From Nostoc punctiforme NIES-2108 (lineage in GTDB: Bacteria > Cyanobacteriota > Cyanobacteriia > Cyanobacteriales > Nostocaceae), in contig LXQE01000029.1 in assembly GCA_003326195.1 (NCBI GenBank), positions 460,639-524,638 on the forward strand: DNA of 64,000 nucleotides, written 5' to 3'. Position numbers and translations under genes: made by a program. Each line of letters begins with the position of its first letter. The stretch's first letter is position 1. Shown here piece after piece: positions 55,688 through 64,000 of the stretch. The notes under the pieces are model-generated. The model was not told the origin of the DNA. It made no database searches and was given only the letters and a program-made list of their open reading frames with translations.

Positions 55688-56221
55688 ATGAATAATTGGC
55701 TACCTTTAAACTCTAGACTGCAAAAACTTCGCGCCAAGCTCCTCAACGATCCCTACTATCGCCTACAATCTGGGGAAGAAATTCAGATAGCGGCCCAATT
55801 AGGTATCCGCATTGATGCTAATCAAGCGACTGTAGATGATTGGTTACGTCTACCAGGTTTGTCAATTCACCAAGCGCGATCGCTTGTAGAACTTTCACAT
55901 TCAGGTGTTAAATTCTACTGTATTGAAGATATTGCTGCGGCTTTGGGTATACCAGCACCGCGTCTAGAGCCATTAAAGCCTCTGCTGAATTTTATTTACT
56001 ATGACCACGAGTCTTTAGAAAATCCTACCCATTTACTCAACCCAAACACAGCAACCGTTGAAAAATTAGCACAAATTCCATTTATAGATTTGTCTTTGGC
56101 GGAAGCAGTGGTACAAAATCGGCAATCAGCCGGGCCTTACCGTAACCTGGCTGATTTCCAGCGACGGCTGGAGTTAACTGGTGATGCGATCGCCCAGATA
56201 ATGTATTATTTGAGGTTTTAA
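55688..56221 (+). CDS. ComEA-type helix-hairpin-helix protein
   Basis: A 177-aa protein with two HhH units: NQATVDDWLRLPGLSIHQAR (about residues 53-72) and NPNTATVEKLAQIPFIDLSL (about 118-137), each with the pattern N.A....L..lPgi....A found in ComEA/PulK-like modules; a RNLADFQRR segment near the C-terminus is characteristic. It has no signal peptide, so unlike ComEA it is probably cytoplasmic. HhH modules bind DNA backbone. It follows the TM2 gene by 15 bp and is probably co-transcribed. Confidence 0.85.
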   Translation: MNNWLPLNSRLQKLRAKLLNDPYYRLQSGEEIQIAAQLGIRIDANQATVDDWLRLPGLSIHQARSLVELSHSGVKFYCIEDIAAALGIPAPRLEPLKPLLNFIYYDHESLENPTHLLNPNTATVEKLAQIPFIDLSLAEAVVQNRQSAGPYRNLADFQRRLELTGDAIAQIMYYLRF

Positions 56222-56258
56222 GTTAAAAGTTAGAAGTCTTAAAATAACTCCTAACTCT
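56221..56258. repeat. Short inverted heptad repeat
   Basis: AGTTAAAAGTTAGAAGTC with the inverse AACTCCTAACTC between the HhH and lepB stops; may act as a bidirectional terminator. Confidence 0.6.
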
Positions 56259-56300
56259 AGCAATTTTGGATTGAAAGAAAAATCTTAAATCCAAAACTGA

Positions 56301-56873
56301 TTAAATGAACCCAATGCGATCGAGAGGCCAAAAGCGAAACGTTGCCCGACCGATGACATTTTTTCTGGGTAAAAAGCCCCAATAGCGAGAATCATTACTA
56401 TCGTTGCGATTATCTCCCATAACAAAAAATTCGTCTTCTGGGACTTTCACTGGTTGATATGGCTGATTTGGGGGTTCAGCGATGTAGTCTTCTGCCAAGG
56501 GTTGACCGTTGAGGTAAACTTTACCAGAAGCAACACTAATTACCTCACCAGGCTGGCCAATAACTCGCTTGATAAACGCTTGGTCTTTGGGATATCCTCG
56601 ACGTTGTAGTTCTGCGGGTGGCTGAAAAACAATAATATCGCCAGTTATGGGAGGGTGAAAATGGTAGGAGATTTTTTCAACTACCAAGCGATCGCCAGTA
56701 TGTAAGGTGGGTAACATCGAGTCAGAAGGTATATAGCGCGGTTCGGCGATAAAAGTTCTGATTAAAAATGCCAAACACAGTGCGATCGCAATTAAAATCA
56801 GATTTTCTTGCGAACTACGCCATACTTTTAACGACGCACGCTCTTTTTTTGCATCACTTTCGTGAGGAATCAT
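56301..56873 (-). CDS. lepB: Signal peptidase I
   Basis: Type I signal peptidase, 190 aa, cleaves exported preproteins on the outer face of the plasma or thylakoid membrane. One anchor helix (about 25-42) precedes the catalytic part. The nucleophile is Ser52 in YIPSDSMLPTL, the general base Lys102 in QAFIKRVIG, and the box E motif is VMGDNRNDSNDSRYWG. All residues needed are present. The ATG at 56873 gives MIPHESDAKKERASLKVW. Upstream lies the long gene-free region. Confidence 0.97.
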   Translation of the reverse strand: MIPHESDAKKERASLKVWRSSQENLILIAIALCLAFLIRTFIAEPRYIPSDSMLPTLHTGDRLVVEKISYHFHPPITGDIIVFQPPAELQRRGYPKDQAFIKRVIGQPGEVISVASGKVYLNGQPLAEDYIAEPPNQPYQPVKVPEDEFFVMGDNRNDSNDSRYWGFLPRKNVIGRATFRFWPLDRIGFI

Positions 56874-58463
56874 AAAAGTTTCTAGCCAGTTTCAGAAGTG
56901 AGACAAATACCTTGATTATTTTGACTCAAAAGGTATATTAATAGGAAAGCAGAGTTTAAGGTCAACCTATACAGATATTAAATAATACACTTATTCATTT
57001 ACTGAAGATAAGCAAAAGTACTGCAAATAAACTATGGCTTGTCTAAGGGTTGTCAAATAGACAATTAAAAATAAAAATTCTAATTGCTGTAATTATAAGG
57101 CAAGTTATGAGATAATTATAAGTTTTGTTTCTTCCTGCCAAAGAAGCTAGTGACAGACTGCTAGAGCGATACAACCAGTAGGCTTTTTCTTTAAACAGAA
57201 AATTGTTTGTAGAGTGGCAAAATAGTCTACCCCATGTGTGACAGTATCTACATCACTTTAGTGAAAAAAGGCAGAGGGCAGTCTTGCTGGAGGTTGAGTT
57301 GCAAAAAATTATAAAATTATATTTTGTGCTGTATTATTAAGTGATATTACATAAAAATAGTCAAAATGTAAATGTATTTTTAAATGCATAAATCTAGTTA
57401 AAGCAAGTGTTTTTAGTAAAAAATACTACGTTTAAATATGGACTTTAATGCTTCAATAAATAGATGCCATACTATTGTAATTTTAATCACTTGCCTATCT
57501 AGATGAAATTAATTTCCGTAATTACACGGTGACAGTGCATATTAAACTGTACTATTAATTAAGATATAAACATACTTAATTATCGAGAAAAAAATTCACA
57601 GACAGAAAGCTACTAGCAATTTCGGCTAAAGTATCAGCATCCGAAATAGAACTAAACTGCTGATAGAATTATTTTTGCTGAATAAGTCAAAGATGACTAG
57701 ATTTAAAGAATAAATGCCCCTTGGCAATGAGAAACTATATTGAATCAATTTTCGTCTGGTCTACTTCATAGAAATGTACAAGGTAACATTCTGTCAGTTG
57801 AAAATTTAACTTTTTCTTAAAAAGGAAATAATGGCAACAGGCAGTAAAATATATCCTATCGAGAATAGAACTAATAGTTTGCCAGACTCTTTTTTTAAAG
57901 ATACCCCGCCCTTGTAAGTAGTTTTATATGTTAATCAAACAATTGACTTAAGTTGTAAATTATACAGATTTACTGTCGCAAAGTCTGGCTAAAAAGACTT
58001 CAGTCTGCTAAAAATGCAAATTGTGGGTATGACAACTTAGTTCATCTTATTTGAAAAGCTATAAAACTTGAAAGGATAATGCTGCTTTAGTGGTGAACTG
58101 AAAAACAGCAACTAATGCATAACTCCTATTTAAGACGGTTTTGGGGTGTGGTTAATGATCTGATTGTGTTCCTCTCCTTCTTAGAGCTATCAGTAAGAAT
58201 GTGGAAGTGTAGACCTTACCTTTGATGACTGGGTTGAAATTAAACAGTATCAATTATTGTATATTCAACGCTGTCCAAATCTAGAGCATATAGATTTCAG
58301 TTAAAGCAATATAGTCTGTCTTATCGATTCTGAATTTCCGTTAGTACCAATTCCAGTTTTCATGATTACCAGAAAGCAGCTGGTATCTAAATATCTAATA
58401 AAAATGTGCTATAACGTACCGTCATAAGCGTGGTGATGGTTCGATCTTTGAAGGAGCTATGAG
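56874..58463. other. 1.6-kb gene-free AT-rich region
   Basis: The longest non-coding stretch of the window, between the divergent lepB and NodB-type genes. It is AT-rich with no long frame on either strand and none of the heptad repeats seen elsewhere. One short frame (57831-57917, 28 codons, MATGSKIYPIENRTNS) has a good AAGGA ribosome-binding site. The right end should hold the deacetylase promoter. No RNA family was recognised. Confidence 0.5.
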
Positions 58464-59372
58464 GTGGAAAACAATAAGTCGTTTCTGTGGCCAGAAGGAA
58501 TATTAATTGCGCTACTTGCTTTAGGTGGTGTTTTTAGTCTTGCTTTTATGATGCTTCTAAGGCCAAATGCTTCGGAGGCTCAGAGTAGACCAAGTATAAA
58601 TGTCAAGGATGTATCTGCAAACGTAGGAATTCAGCAGCGCATTGAGAAATTAAAAGCTGCGATGCTTACAAGTTGGCAGCAAGAAGCACAAACAAAGGGT
58701 CTAGCCTATCCTATACCATCACGTTTTCAAGGGGAAATCATTAAGGCTGCAAAACTTACTCAGGGTGAGAAAGTGATTGCTCTCACCTTTGATGATGGGC
58801 CTTGGCCTCAGACTACAGAGCAAGTGCTAAATATTCTGAAATCAAATAATATCAAAGGGACGTTTTTTGTAGTCGGGCAAAACCTAAAAAATTATCCAGA
58901 GTTAGGAAGGCAGATTGTCGCTCAAGGTCACGTCATTGCCAATCATACTTGGCATCACTGGTATCACTTTTTTAATCAAGAGGCAGCTGCTTTTGAAATT
59001 GAGCGCACAACAGACTTAATTTATCAAGTTACAGGTGTCAAAACAAATCTGTTCCGACCGCCTGGTGGCATCCTACATAATGGATTAGCTGGTTATGCAA
59101 AAGGACAAAAGTATGGTGTGGTGATGTGGTCGGCTGACTCCACAGACTACAAGTTACCAGCGGTACCAAAGTTGATCGATAATGTGATTAAAGATTCAAA
59201 ACCTGGTGGAATTGTGCTAATGCATGATGGTGGCGGTAATCGTTCCAGAACTGTGCAAGCTTTACCAGAAATTATTAGCAACTTTAAAAAGCAAGGCTAT
59301 CGCTTTGTGACTATTCCAGAACTTTTAGAAATCGAAGATGCAGATCAAAAACTGCTTGCTAATAAAAAGTAA
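58464..59372 (+). CDS. NodB-type polysaccharide deacetylase
   Basis: A 302-aa exported carbohydrate esterase family 4 protein. The start is a GTG at 58464, with AAGGAG a few bases upstream; one N-terminal helix (about 10-32) is a signal anchor. The NodB domain starts near residue 103: TFDDGP (108-113) with the catalytic base and metal Asp, NHTWHH for the metal His pair, FRPPGG and the C-terminal MHDGGGNRS. All five CE4 motifs are present, so it should deacetylate peptidoglycan or an exopolysaccharide. It stands alone behind the large gap. Confidence 0.95.
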   Translation: MENNKSFLWPEGILIALLALGGVFSLAFMMLLRPNASEAQSRPSINVKDVSANVGIQQRIEKLKAAMLTSWQQEAQTKGLAYPIPSRFQGEIIKAAKLTQGEKVIALTFDDGPWPQTTEQVLNILKSNNIKGTFFVVGQNLKNYPELGRQIVAQGHVIANHTWHHWYHFFNQEAAAFEIERTTDLIYQVTGVKTNLFRPPGGILHNGLAGYAKGQKYGVVMWSADSTDYKLPAVPKLIDNVIKDSKPGGIVLMHDGGGNRSRTVQALPEIISNFKKQGYRFVTIPELLEIEDADQKLLANKK

Positions 59373-59487
59373 TAATTATTAATTATGGTTAATTAATCAA
59401 TAGTAATTGGCTAAAAACTAAAATTATGTTTTTTGCTTAAAACACACTATTGGTGATTCGAGTTTAGACCAATTTATGGTATTAAAT

Positions 59488-59513
59488 AAAAAAAAATCAA
59501 CTTTTAAGTTGAT
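59488..59513 (-). terminator. Rho-independent terminator of the methyltransferase gene
   Basis: ATCAACTT-TT-AAGTTGAT at 59496-59513 with a run of A at 59488-59495, i.e. a T-run on the minus strand. It lies 30 bp past the stop of the minus-strand methyltransferase gene. Confidence 0.8.
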
Positions 59514-59542
59514 GAATAATCTTGGTTATCTCTGATGACGGT

Positions 59543-60298
59543 TTAACCCAGCGATGCAGAGGCAATAACTGTCCAAGTTGCCATATATGTTCCAGCATAC
59601 TTGTTAGAATAGTCAGTAGTGCTATCGGGAACAAACCAGTCAGGAGTAGTCTTTTGCTGTCGAACCTGTTTGTCCAAGCCAATTTGCAGAGAAATATTCT
59701 CGTAAACAATTTTTGCCTTTACAGCTTTCAGCAATTTTTCTACCAAGTTTTGTAGCCATTCTGCCCGAACATAGAGATTATGAGATGGATGTTCACCATA
59801 AGCAAAAGGTACAATAAGCACCAAATATCCTTTGTTGCTTATTAGTTTGTCTAAACAGAATTGAACGAGTTCTTGATCGTTGTTTTGTTGTAGTGTTTCC
59901 TTGTCAACATTATGAAATAGCAAGCCTGCTAGCACGACGGCATCAAATTTTTGATTTTCTGAAGCTAATTCTGGCAGTGCTACCGATAAATCTTTAGCAG
60001 TAAACTTCTGGTTGGGGTATAGTTTTGAACAGTATTGAATCGCACCTTCACTGTGGTCTATCCCAAGGTAGTCACATCGCTCAGGTAGATATTTGTTCAA
60101 AGCCCCATTGCCACATCCTAAATCTAACAAAGAGAATGAACGTTGCTTAAAAGCTTGATCGAGATACCAAACTGATGGTGTGTATCGGGTAGCATTTTCA
60201 GGAGATTCAAAGTATGAATAATAATTATCTTGGAAACGCTCTTCTTCAGAAGTTTTGCGATCGGGAGCTTGCTCTTCTATAAGCATTTTGATAGACAA
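59543..60298 (-). CDS. Class I SAM-dependent methyltransferase
   Basis: A 251-aa methyltransferase. Motif I is SLLDLGCGNGALNKYL, with the acidic DYLGIDHSEGAIQYC strand, then KFDAVVLAGLLFHNV and the later strand KGYLVLIVPFAYGEH. The ATG at 60298 gives MSIKMLIEEQ; the ATG four codons in is also possible. It lacks an obvious substrate domain; small-molecule or quinone methylation are options but none is supported. Divergent from nothing nearby; a good terminator follows its stop. Confidence 0.88.
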   Translation of the reverse strand: MSIKMLIEEQAPDRKTSEEERFQDNYYSYFESPENATRYTPSVWYLDQAFKQRSFSLLDLGCGNGALNKYLPERCDYLGIDHSEGAIQYCSKLYPNQKFTAKDLSVALPELASENQKFDAVVLAGLLFHNVDKETLQQNNDQELVQFCLDKLISNKGYLVLIVPFAYGEHPSHNLYVRAEWLQNLVEKLLKAVKAKIVYENISLQIGLDKQVRQQKTTPDWFVPDSTTDYSNKYAGTYMATWTVIASASLG

Positions 60299-60642
60299 GT
60301 CCTACTTGTCTGAAAACTTTTCTATGGCAGTTTACCAGTATTTAGATAATGCCTTCTATACGCAATTAGGTAGATTTCAGGACAGTGCTGATCCCGATTT
60401 TACTACTTAGAACTTTCACAAGATTTGATTGCTCAGTCGCTTTGGTGTTCTTAGTCTAAAGTCGATCTGTGAGTATTCCCCCTAAAAAAGGGGGAATATT
60501 TTTTTCTCTCTACGCTCTTTTTAAGAGGTAAATTCAGGCGACTGCTTTGGGCATCACAAAGGGGTTTTCGCAGAGTATCTGTTTGTGCAGCTTCTCCTAC
60601 GGGAGAATAGCTTAAGGGAGAGTATGAGAACGGTTACAGTTA
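60299..60642. other. Intergenic region downstream of glutamate synthase
   Basis: About 340 bases. It should hold the methyltransferase promoter and contains a terminator-like hairpin at 60475-60505 plus small inverted words (CTCCTACGGGAG near 60594). No gene. Confidence 0.5.
60475..60505 (+). terminator. Terminator-like hairpin, plus-strand orientation
   Basis: ATTCCCCC-TAAAAAA-GGGGGAAT at 60475-60497 followed by a T-run at 60499-60505. Perfect stem and T-run point rightward, yet both neighbours are on the minus strand. It may be a bidirectional element or a dispersed repeat. Confidence 0.6.
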
Positions 60643-63600
60643 CTAATGACTGCTTACTAAACTGAACTCAGTTGTTTTGTTTTCAGGATTAGCTTCTGGA
60701 CTATCAGCTTCAGAAGGCGGAACTAACTGCCAGAATTTCGGCAAAAATTCTTGCCAGTTTTGCAGAATTTTCTTCGCCTTTGGTGAACCAGTGCGTTCTG
60801 CATGAGTTTGGATTAACTCTTGCAGTTGCTTTGCACCTACTTCTGTAATCACCCGCTGTATTTTGACAATTTCAGGGTTGACTAACTCACGAAATGAATC
60901 GTCTTCATCCAAGAAGTATGCGAGTCCACCAGTCATGCCAGCAGCTACGTTACGTCCTACTTTGCCGAGGACGACAATTACACCACCTGTCATGTATTCA
61001 CAGCAGTGATCCCCAGCGCCTTCAATCACTGCTACGCCTTTGGAGTTTCTCACAGCAAAGCGCTCTCCTGCTAGTCCGTTGGCAAATAATATGCCGCCAG
61101 TAGCACCATAGAGGCAGGTATTACCAACTATCACGTTTTGTGATGCGTTATAAGTAGCATCAGTTGGAGGTTTGATGATGATTTCACCACCATGCATCCC
61201 TTTACCTACATAGTCGTTTGCTTCTCCTTCTAGGCTTAGAATTATGCCTGGGAGGTTGAAAGCACCAAAGCTTTGCCCAACACTACCTGTAAAGTTGAGA
61301 TTAATTTGTCCTTCAAAGCCACTGTCACCGTATTGAGAAGCGATCGCACCCGCTAATCTTGTACCCACTGTTCTGTCAGTATTGATAATTGGGTAAGTCT
61401 TGGTGACAGTAGATTGATCCCTAATAGCAGCCTGAATGTCAGGATCGGCAAGGAACTTGTCATCTAAAACCACGCCGTTGCTGTGAACTTCTTCATGCAC
61501 CAACCAGCTACGATTGTCTCTGCTATTTGGTAGCTGAAGCAAACAGTCGAGATTCAGCGATCGCGTTTTGGCGAGATTTACCTCTGGGCGCAGTTTTAAC
61601 AAATCTGCACGTCCAATGATTTCTGACAAAGAACGGTAGCCAAGTCGGGCTAACAAACTCCGCACTTCTTCGGCAATGAAGTAAAAGAAGTTGACAACTT
61701 GTTCCGGTATTCCCGTAAATCGCTTGCGGAGTTCTTCTTTCTGAGAGGCGACTCCCACGGGGCAATTATTTGTATGGCAAATCCGCGCCATGATACAGCC
61801 TTCAGCAATCATGGCAATGGAACCGAAACCAAATTCTTCACCGCCCATCAATGCACCTATTACCACATCCCAACCACTCTTGAGTCCGCCATCTACGCGT
61901 AAAATCACGCGATCGCGCAAGCCATTTTCCATCAAAACCCGATGCACTTCGCTTAAACCCAGTTCCCACGGTGAACCAGCATGTTTAATCGAACTGAGTG
62001 GCGATGCACCTGTACCACCATCATGTCCAGAAATCTGGATAATATCAGCGTTTGCCTTCGCTACACCAGCCGCGATCGTGCCAATGCCAACTTCTGAAAC
62101 TAGCTTCACCGATACCTTTGCTTTGGGGTTAATTTGGTGTAGATCAAAAATCAGTTGTGCTAGGTCTTCAATCGAATAAATATCGTGGTGTGGTGGTGGC
62201 GATATCAGCGTGACACCTGGTTTGGAGCGCCTTAACATTGCAATGTATTGGCTTACTTTGGGCCCTGGCAGTTGCCCACCTTCCCCAGGTTTTGCACCTT
62301 GGGCAATTTTGATTTCAATTTGTTTGGCGTTGACTAGGTACTCTGGGGTAACACCAAAGCGTCCCGATGCAACTTGCTTAATGGCACTATAAGCTCGATC
62401 GCCATTCCGCAACCCTTTTAAATGAGGTAGGGTTGGTGAGTGGCCCAACTCATCTACATCATCTAAAACTGTGTAGCGCACTGGATCTTCGCCACCTTCT
62501 CCAGAATTCGATTTACCACCAATGCGGTTCATGGCGATCGCTAAAGTTTCATGGGCTTCTCTTGACAAAGCGCCTAAAGACATGCCACCGGTGCAGAAGC
62601 GCTTGACTATTTCATATACCGATTCCACTTCTTCTAAAGGAACTGGGGTGCAATCGCCTTGGAAATCTAGTAAATCCCGCAAGGCTGTTACTGGTCTGCC
62701 TTGGAGGTGCTTTTTATAAACTTCGTAGTGGTCGTAGTTTTTGCCATCTAGAGCCTTATGCAGCGCCTTAACCATTTCTGGACTATTCATGTGGTATTCG
62801 CCGCCAGGACGGTACTGCACAAAGCCCAAGTTTTCTAACTTTTTGGTCGTTAGTTCTGGGAAAGCTTTGACGTGGAAGGAAAGCACTTCATCAGCAAGTT
62901 CGGTAACACTCAAACCACCGATGCGGGAAGTCGTCCCACGGAATCCCAGGTCGATTAAATCTCCACCGATGCCAATAGCTTCAAAGATTTGGGCTGCTTG
63001 ATAGCTGGAAAGCAGAGAAATTCCCATTTTGGAGAGAATTTTCAGCAAACCTGACTCTACTGCTTTGCGATAGTTTCCTAAAGCTTGTTCTAGGGTAAGG
63101 GTGGGAATTTTTTGCACACCCATTAACTTTTGAGTTTTGGGATCAGACCACCAATCACGCACCGTATCTAAAGCCATGTACGGGCAAACTGCGCCAGCGC
63201 CATAGCCAATCAGACAGGCAAAGTGATGGGTACTCCAGCATTGAGCAGTATTGACAATCAGGGATGTTTTCATTCGCAACCCTTCCCGAATCAGGTGATG
63301 ATGCACCGCACCCACTGCTAATAGGGGAGGAATGTAGGTATATTCTGTGTTGATACTGTCATTGACCCAATCCCGATCGCTTAATATTAAAATCTTTGCA
63401 CCTGCTCGGACTGACTCAGCTGCTTGTGCTTGCAAAGATTGCACAGCGGCTTTCAATCCTTCTGGGCCGCTGGCGATCGCAAATAGGGTTGACAACTCAG
63501 CCGTGGCAAATCCTGACAGCTTAATCGCCTCTAATTCACTATCAGTTAACACTGGCGATTCGAGTTTTAATCTCCGAGCATATTCTGGTTTCGGTTCTAA

Positions 63601-64000
63601 TAAGTTACCCCGTTCACCCAGTTCGACTTTCAGAGACATCACTAGCTTTTCCCGCAGGGGATCGATCGCCGGGTTCGTCACCTGAGCAAAGCGCTGTTTG
63701 AAATAGTCATAAAGTAGGTGGGGTTTTTGTGAAAGCACTGCTAAAGGAATATCATCCCCCATACAGAAAGTCGGTTCCGAACCGGCGATCGCCATTGGAT
63801 GAATCACCATTTCTACATCTTCTGTGGTGTAGCCAAAGGCAGTTTGACGCTGAAGCAAGGTTTGCTTGTCAATTTTATCAGTTTGACTATGCCCGTTACC
63901 ATTCTCAGCAGCCAGATGTCCATTTCCATTCACATGTGACGACTGACTACTGACAATTTGTTTAAGTTCTTGACGGTGCTGTTGCAGCCATTCTCCATAA
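60643..64000 (-). CDS. glsF: Ferredoxin-dependent glutamate synthase, C-terminal part
   Basis: C-terminal 1118 residues of a glutamate synthase; the frame stays open to the window end ([14 protein letters not shown]), so the N-terminal glutaminase domain lies outside. It makes two glutamates from glutamine and 2-oxoglutarate, the main nitrogen entry with GlnA. Present are the central domain, the FMN-binding domain with [20 protein letters not shown] and [14 protein letters not shown], the 3Fe-4S cluster cysteines in [15 protein letters not shown], and the C-terminal beta-helix GGEIII...[15 protein letters not shown]. The ending [17 protein letters not shown] matches ferredoxin-type enzymes. 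An unusual Asn/Gly/His linker ([14 protein letters not shown]) precedes the central domain. Confidence 0.94.
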   Translation of the reverse strand, partial: YGEWLQQHRQELKQIVSSQSSHVNGNGHLAAENGNGHSQTDKIDKQTLLQRQTAFGYTTEDVEMVIHPMAIAGSEPTFCMGDDIPLAVLSQKPHLLYDYFKQRFAQVTNPAIDPLREKLVMSLKVELGERGNLLEPKPEYARRLKLESPVLTDSELEAIKLSGFATAELSTLFAIASGPEGLKAAVQSLQAQAAESVRAGAKILILSDRDWVNDSINTEYTYIPPLLAVGAVHHHLIREGLRMKTSLIVNTAQCWSTHHFACLIGYGAGAVCPYMALDTVRDWWSDPKTQKLMGVQKIPTLTLEQALGNYRKAVESGLLKILSKMGISLLSSYQAAQIFEAIGIGGDLIDLGFRGTTSRIGGLSVTELADEVLSFHVKAFPELTTKKLENLGFVQYRPGGEYHMNSPEMVKALHKALDGKNYDHYEVYKKHLQGRPVTALRDLLDFQGDCTPVPLEEVESVYEIVKRFCTGGMSLGALSREAHETLAIAMNRIGGKSNSGEGGEDPVRYTVLDDVDELGHSPTLPHLKGLRNGDRAYSAIKQVASGRFGVTPEYLVNAKQIEIKIAQGAKPGEGGQLPGPKVSQYIAMLRRSKPGVTLISPPPHHDIYSIEDLAQLIFDLHQINPKAKVSVKLVSEVGIGTIAAGVAKANADIIQISGHDGGTGASPLSSIKHAGSPWELGLSEVHRVLMENGLRDRVILRVDGGLKSGWDVVIGALMGGEEFGFGSIAMIAEGCIMARICHTNNCPVGVASQKEELRKRFTGIPEQVVNFFYFIAEEVRSLLARLGYRSLSEIIGRADLLKLRPEVNLAKTRSLNLDCLLQLPNSRDNRSWLVHEEVHSNGVVLDDKFLADPDIQAAIRDQSTVTKTYPIINTDRTVGTRLAGAIASQYGDSGFEGQINLNFTGSVGQSFGAFNLPGIILSLEGEANDYVGKGMHGGEIIIKPPTDATYNASQNVIVGNTCLYGATGGILFANGLAGERFAVRNSKGVAVIEGAGDHCCEYMTGGVIVVLGKVGRNVAAGMTGGLAYFLDEDDSFRELVNPEIVKIQRVITEVGAKQLQELIQTHAERTGSPKAKKILQNWQEFLPKFWQLVPPSEADSPEANPENKTTEFSLVSSH

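Noticed and set aside
60643..63933. Glutamate synthase as a complete gene starting at 63933
   Set aside because: The codon there is an internal GTG and the frame remains open to the window end with conserved sequence; the enzyme is normally about 1550 aa.

Overview
The window is chromosomal DNA from a filamentous, very probably heterocyst-forming (Nostoc/Anabaena-like) cyanobacterium. Evidence: photosystem I genes psaF, psaJ and psaL; ndhB; a glutamate synthase of the ferredoxin type; Tic22-, RemA-, DUF1825- and SNAT-like genes typical of cyanobacteria; very frequent HIP1-type GCGATCGC octamers; and the heptanucleotide tandem repeats (TTTGTCC, GTTAGGA, AATGACT) that litter Nostocales intergenic regions. 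The genus is an inference.

Layout. 1-16 kb: the end of a histidine kinase, ndhB, a small secreted Cys protein, a WD40 protein and a COG0523 GTPase behind a Zur/Fur-like operator, a membrane protein, an alpha/beta-hydrolase without its nucleophile, sufE, a double-glycine-leader protein, an RRM protein, a degenerate M48 peptidase, prfC and a DUF4870 protein. 16-20 kb: hemB, then a patchwork of toxin-antitoxin-like pairs (VapBC-type, DUF6887/DUF6888-type), a nuclease-like protein and relics of a HicA toxin and a trypsin-like protease. 20-27 kb: pdhB-secD-secF and a small membrane gene, a GNAT enzyme, a degenerate histidine kinase, tsaC, and a perfect 48-bp palindrome.

27.4-37.7 kb is an AT-rich glycan-assembly island. 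It holds two large GT-C-like membrane proteins, a split transketolase, an epimerase fused to a GtrB/DPM1-type glycosyltransferase, a zinc-ribbon methyltransferase and a GtrA flippase-like protein. It carries a decayed transketolase copy interrupted by a 178-bp MITE and ends in two abutting transposase relics (ISAs1-like and IS1634-like). A coherent reading is that a nucleotide sugar is made or modified, loaded on polyprenyl phosphate by the fusion protein, flipped by GtrA and transferred outside the membrane by a GT-C protein.

37.8-64 kb is mostly core: prmC, tic22-like, tRNA-Pro(TGG), a chloroplast-SNAT-like GNAT, a possible ACT-domain protein, a hydrolase, tsaD, psaF-psaJ, psaL, remA-gmk, a tyrS-pyrF-hypothetical operon, a class A PBP, DUF1825, a J-domain/TPR protein, DUF6745- and TM2-type genes, a helix-hairpin-helix protein, lepB, a 1.6-kb gene-free AT-rich stretch, a NodB deacetylase, a methyltransferase and the C-terminal two thirds of ferredoxin-dependent glutamate synthase, cut by the window end.
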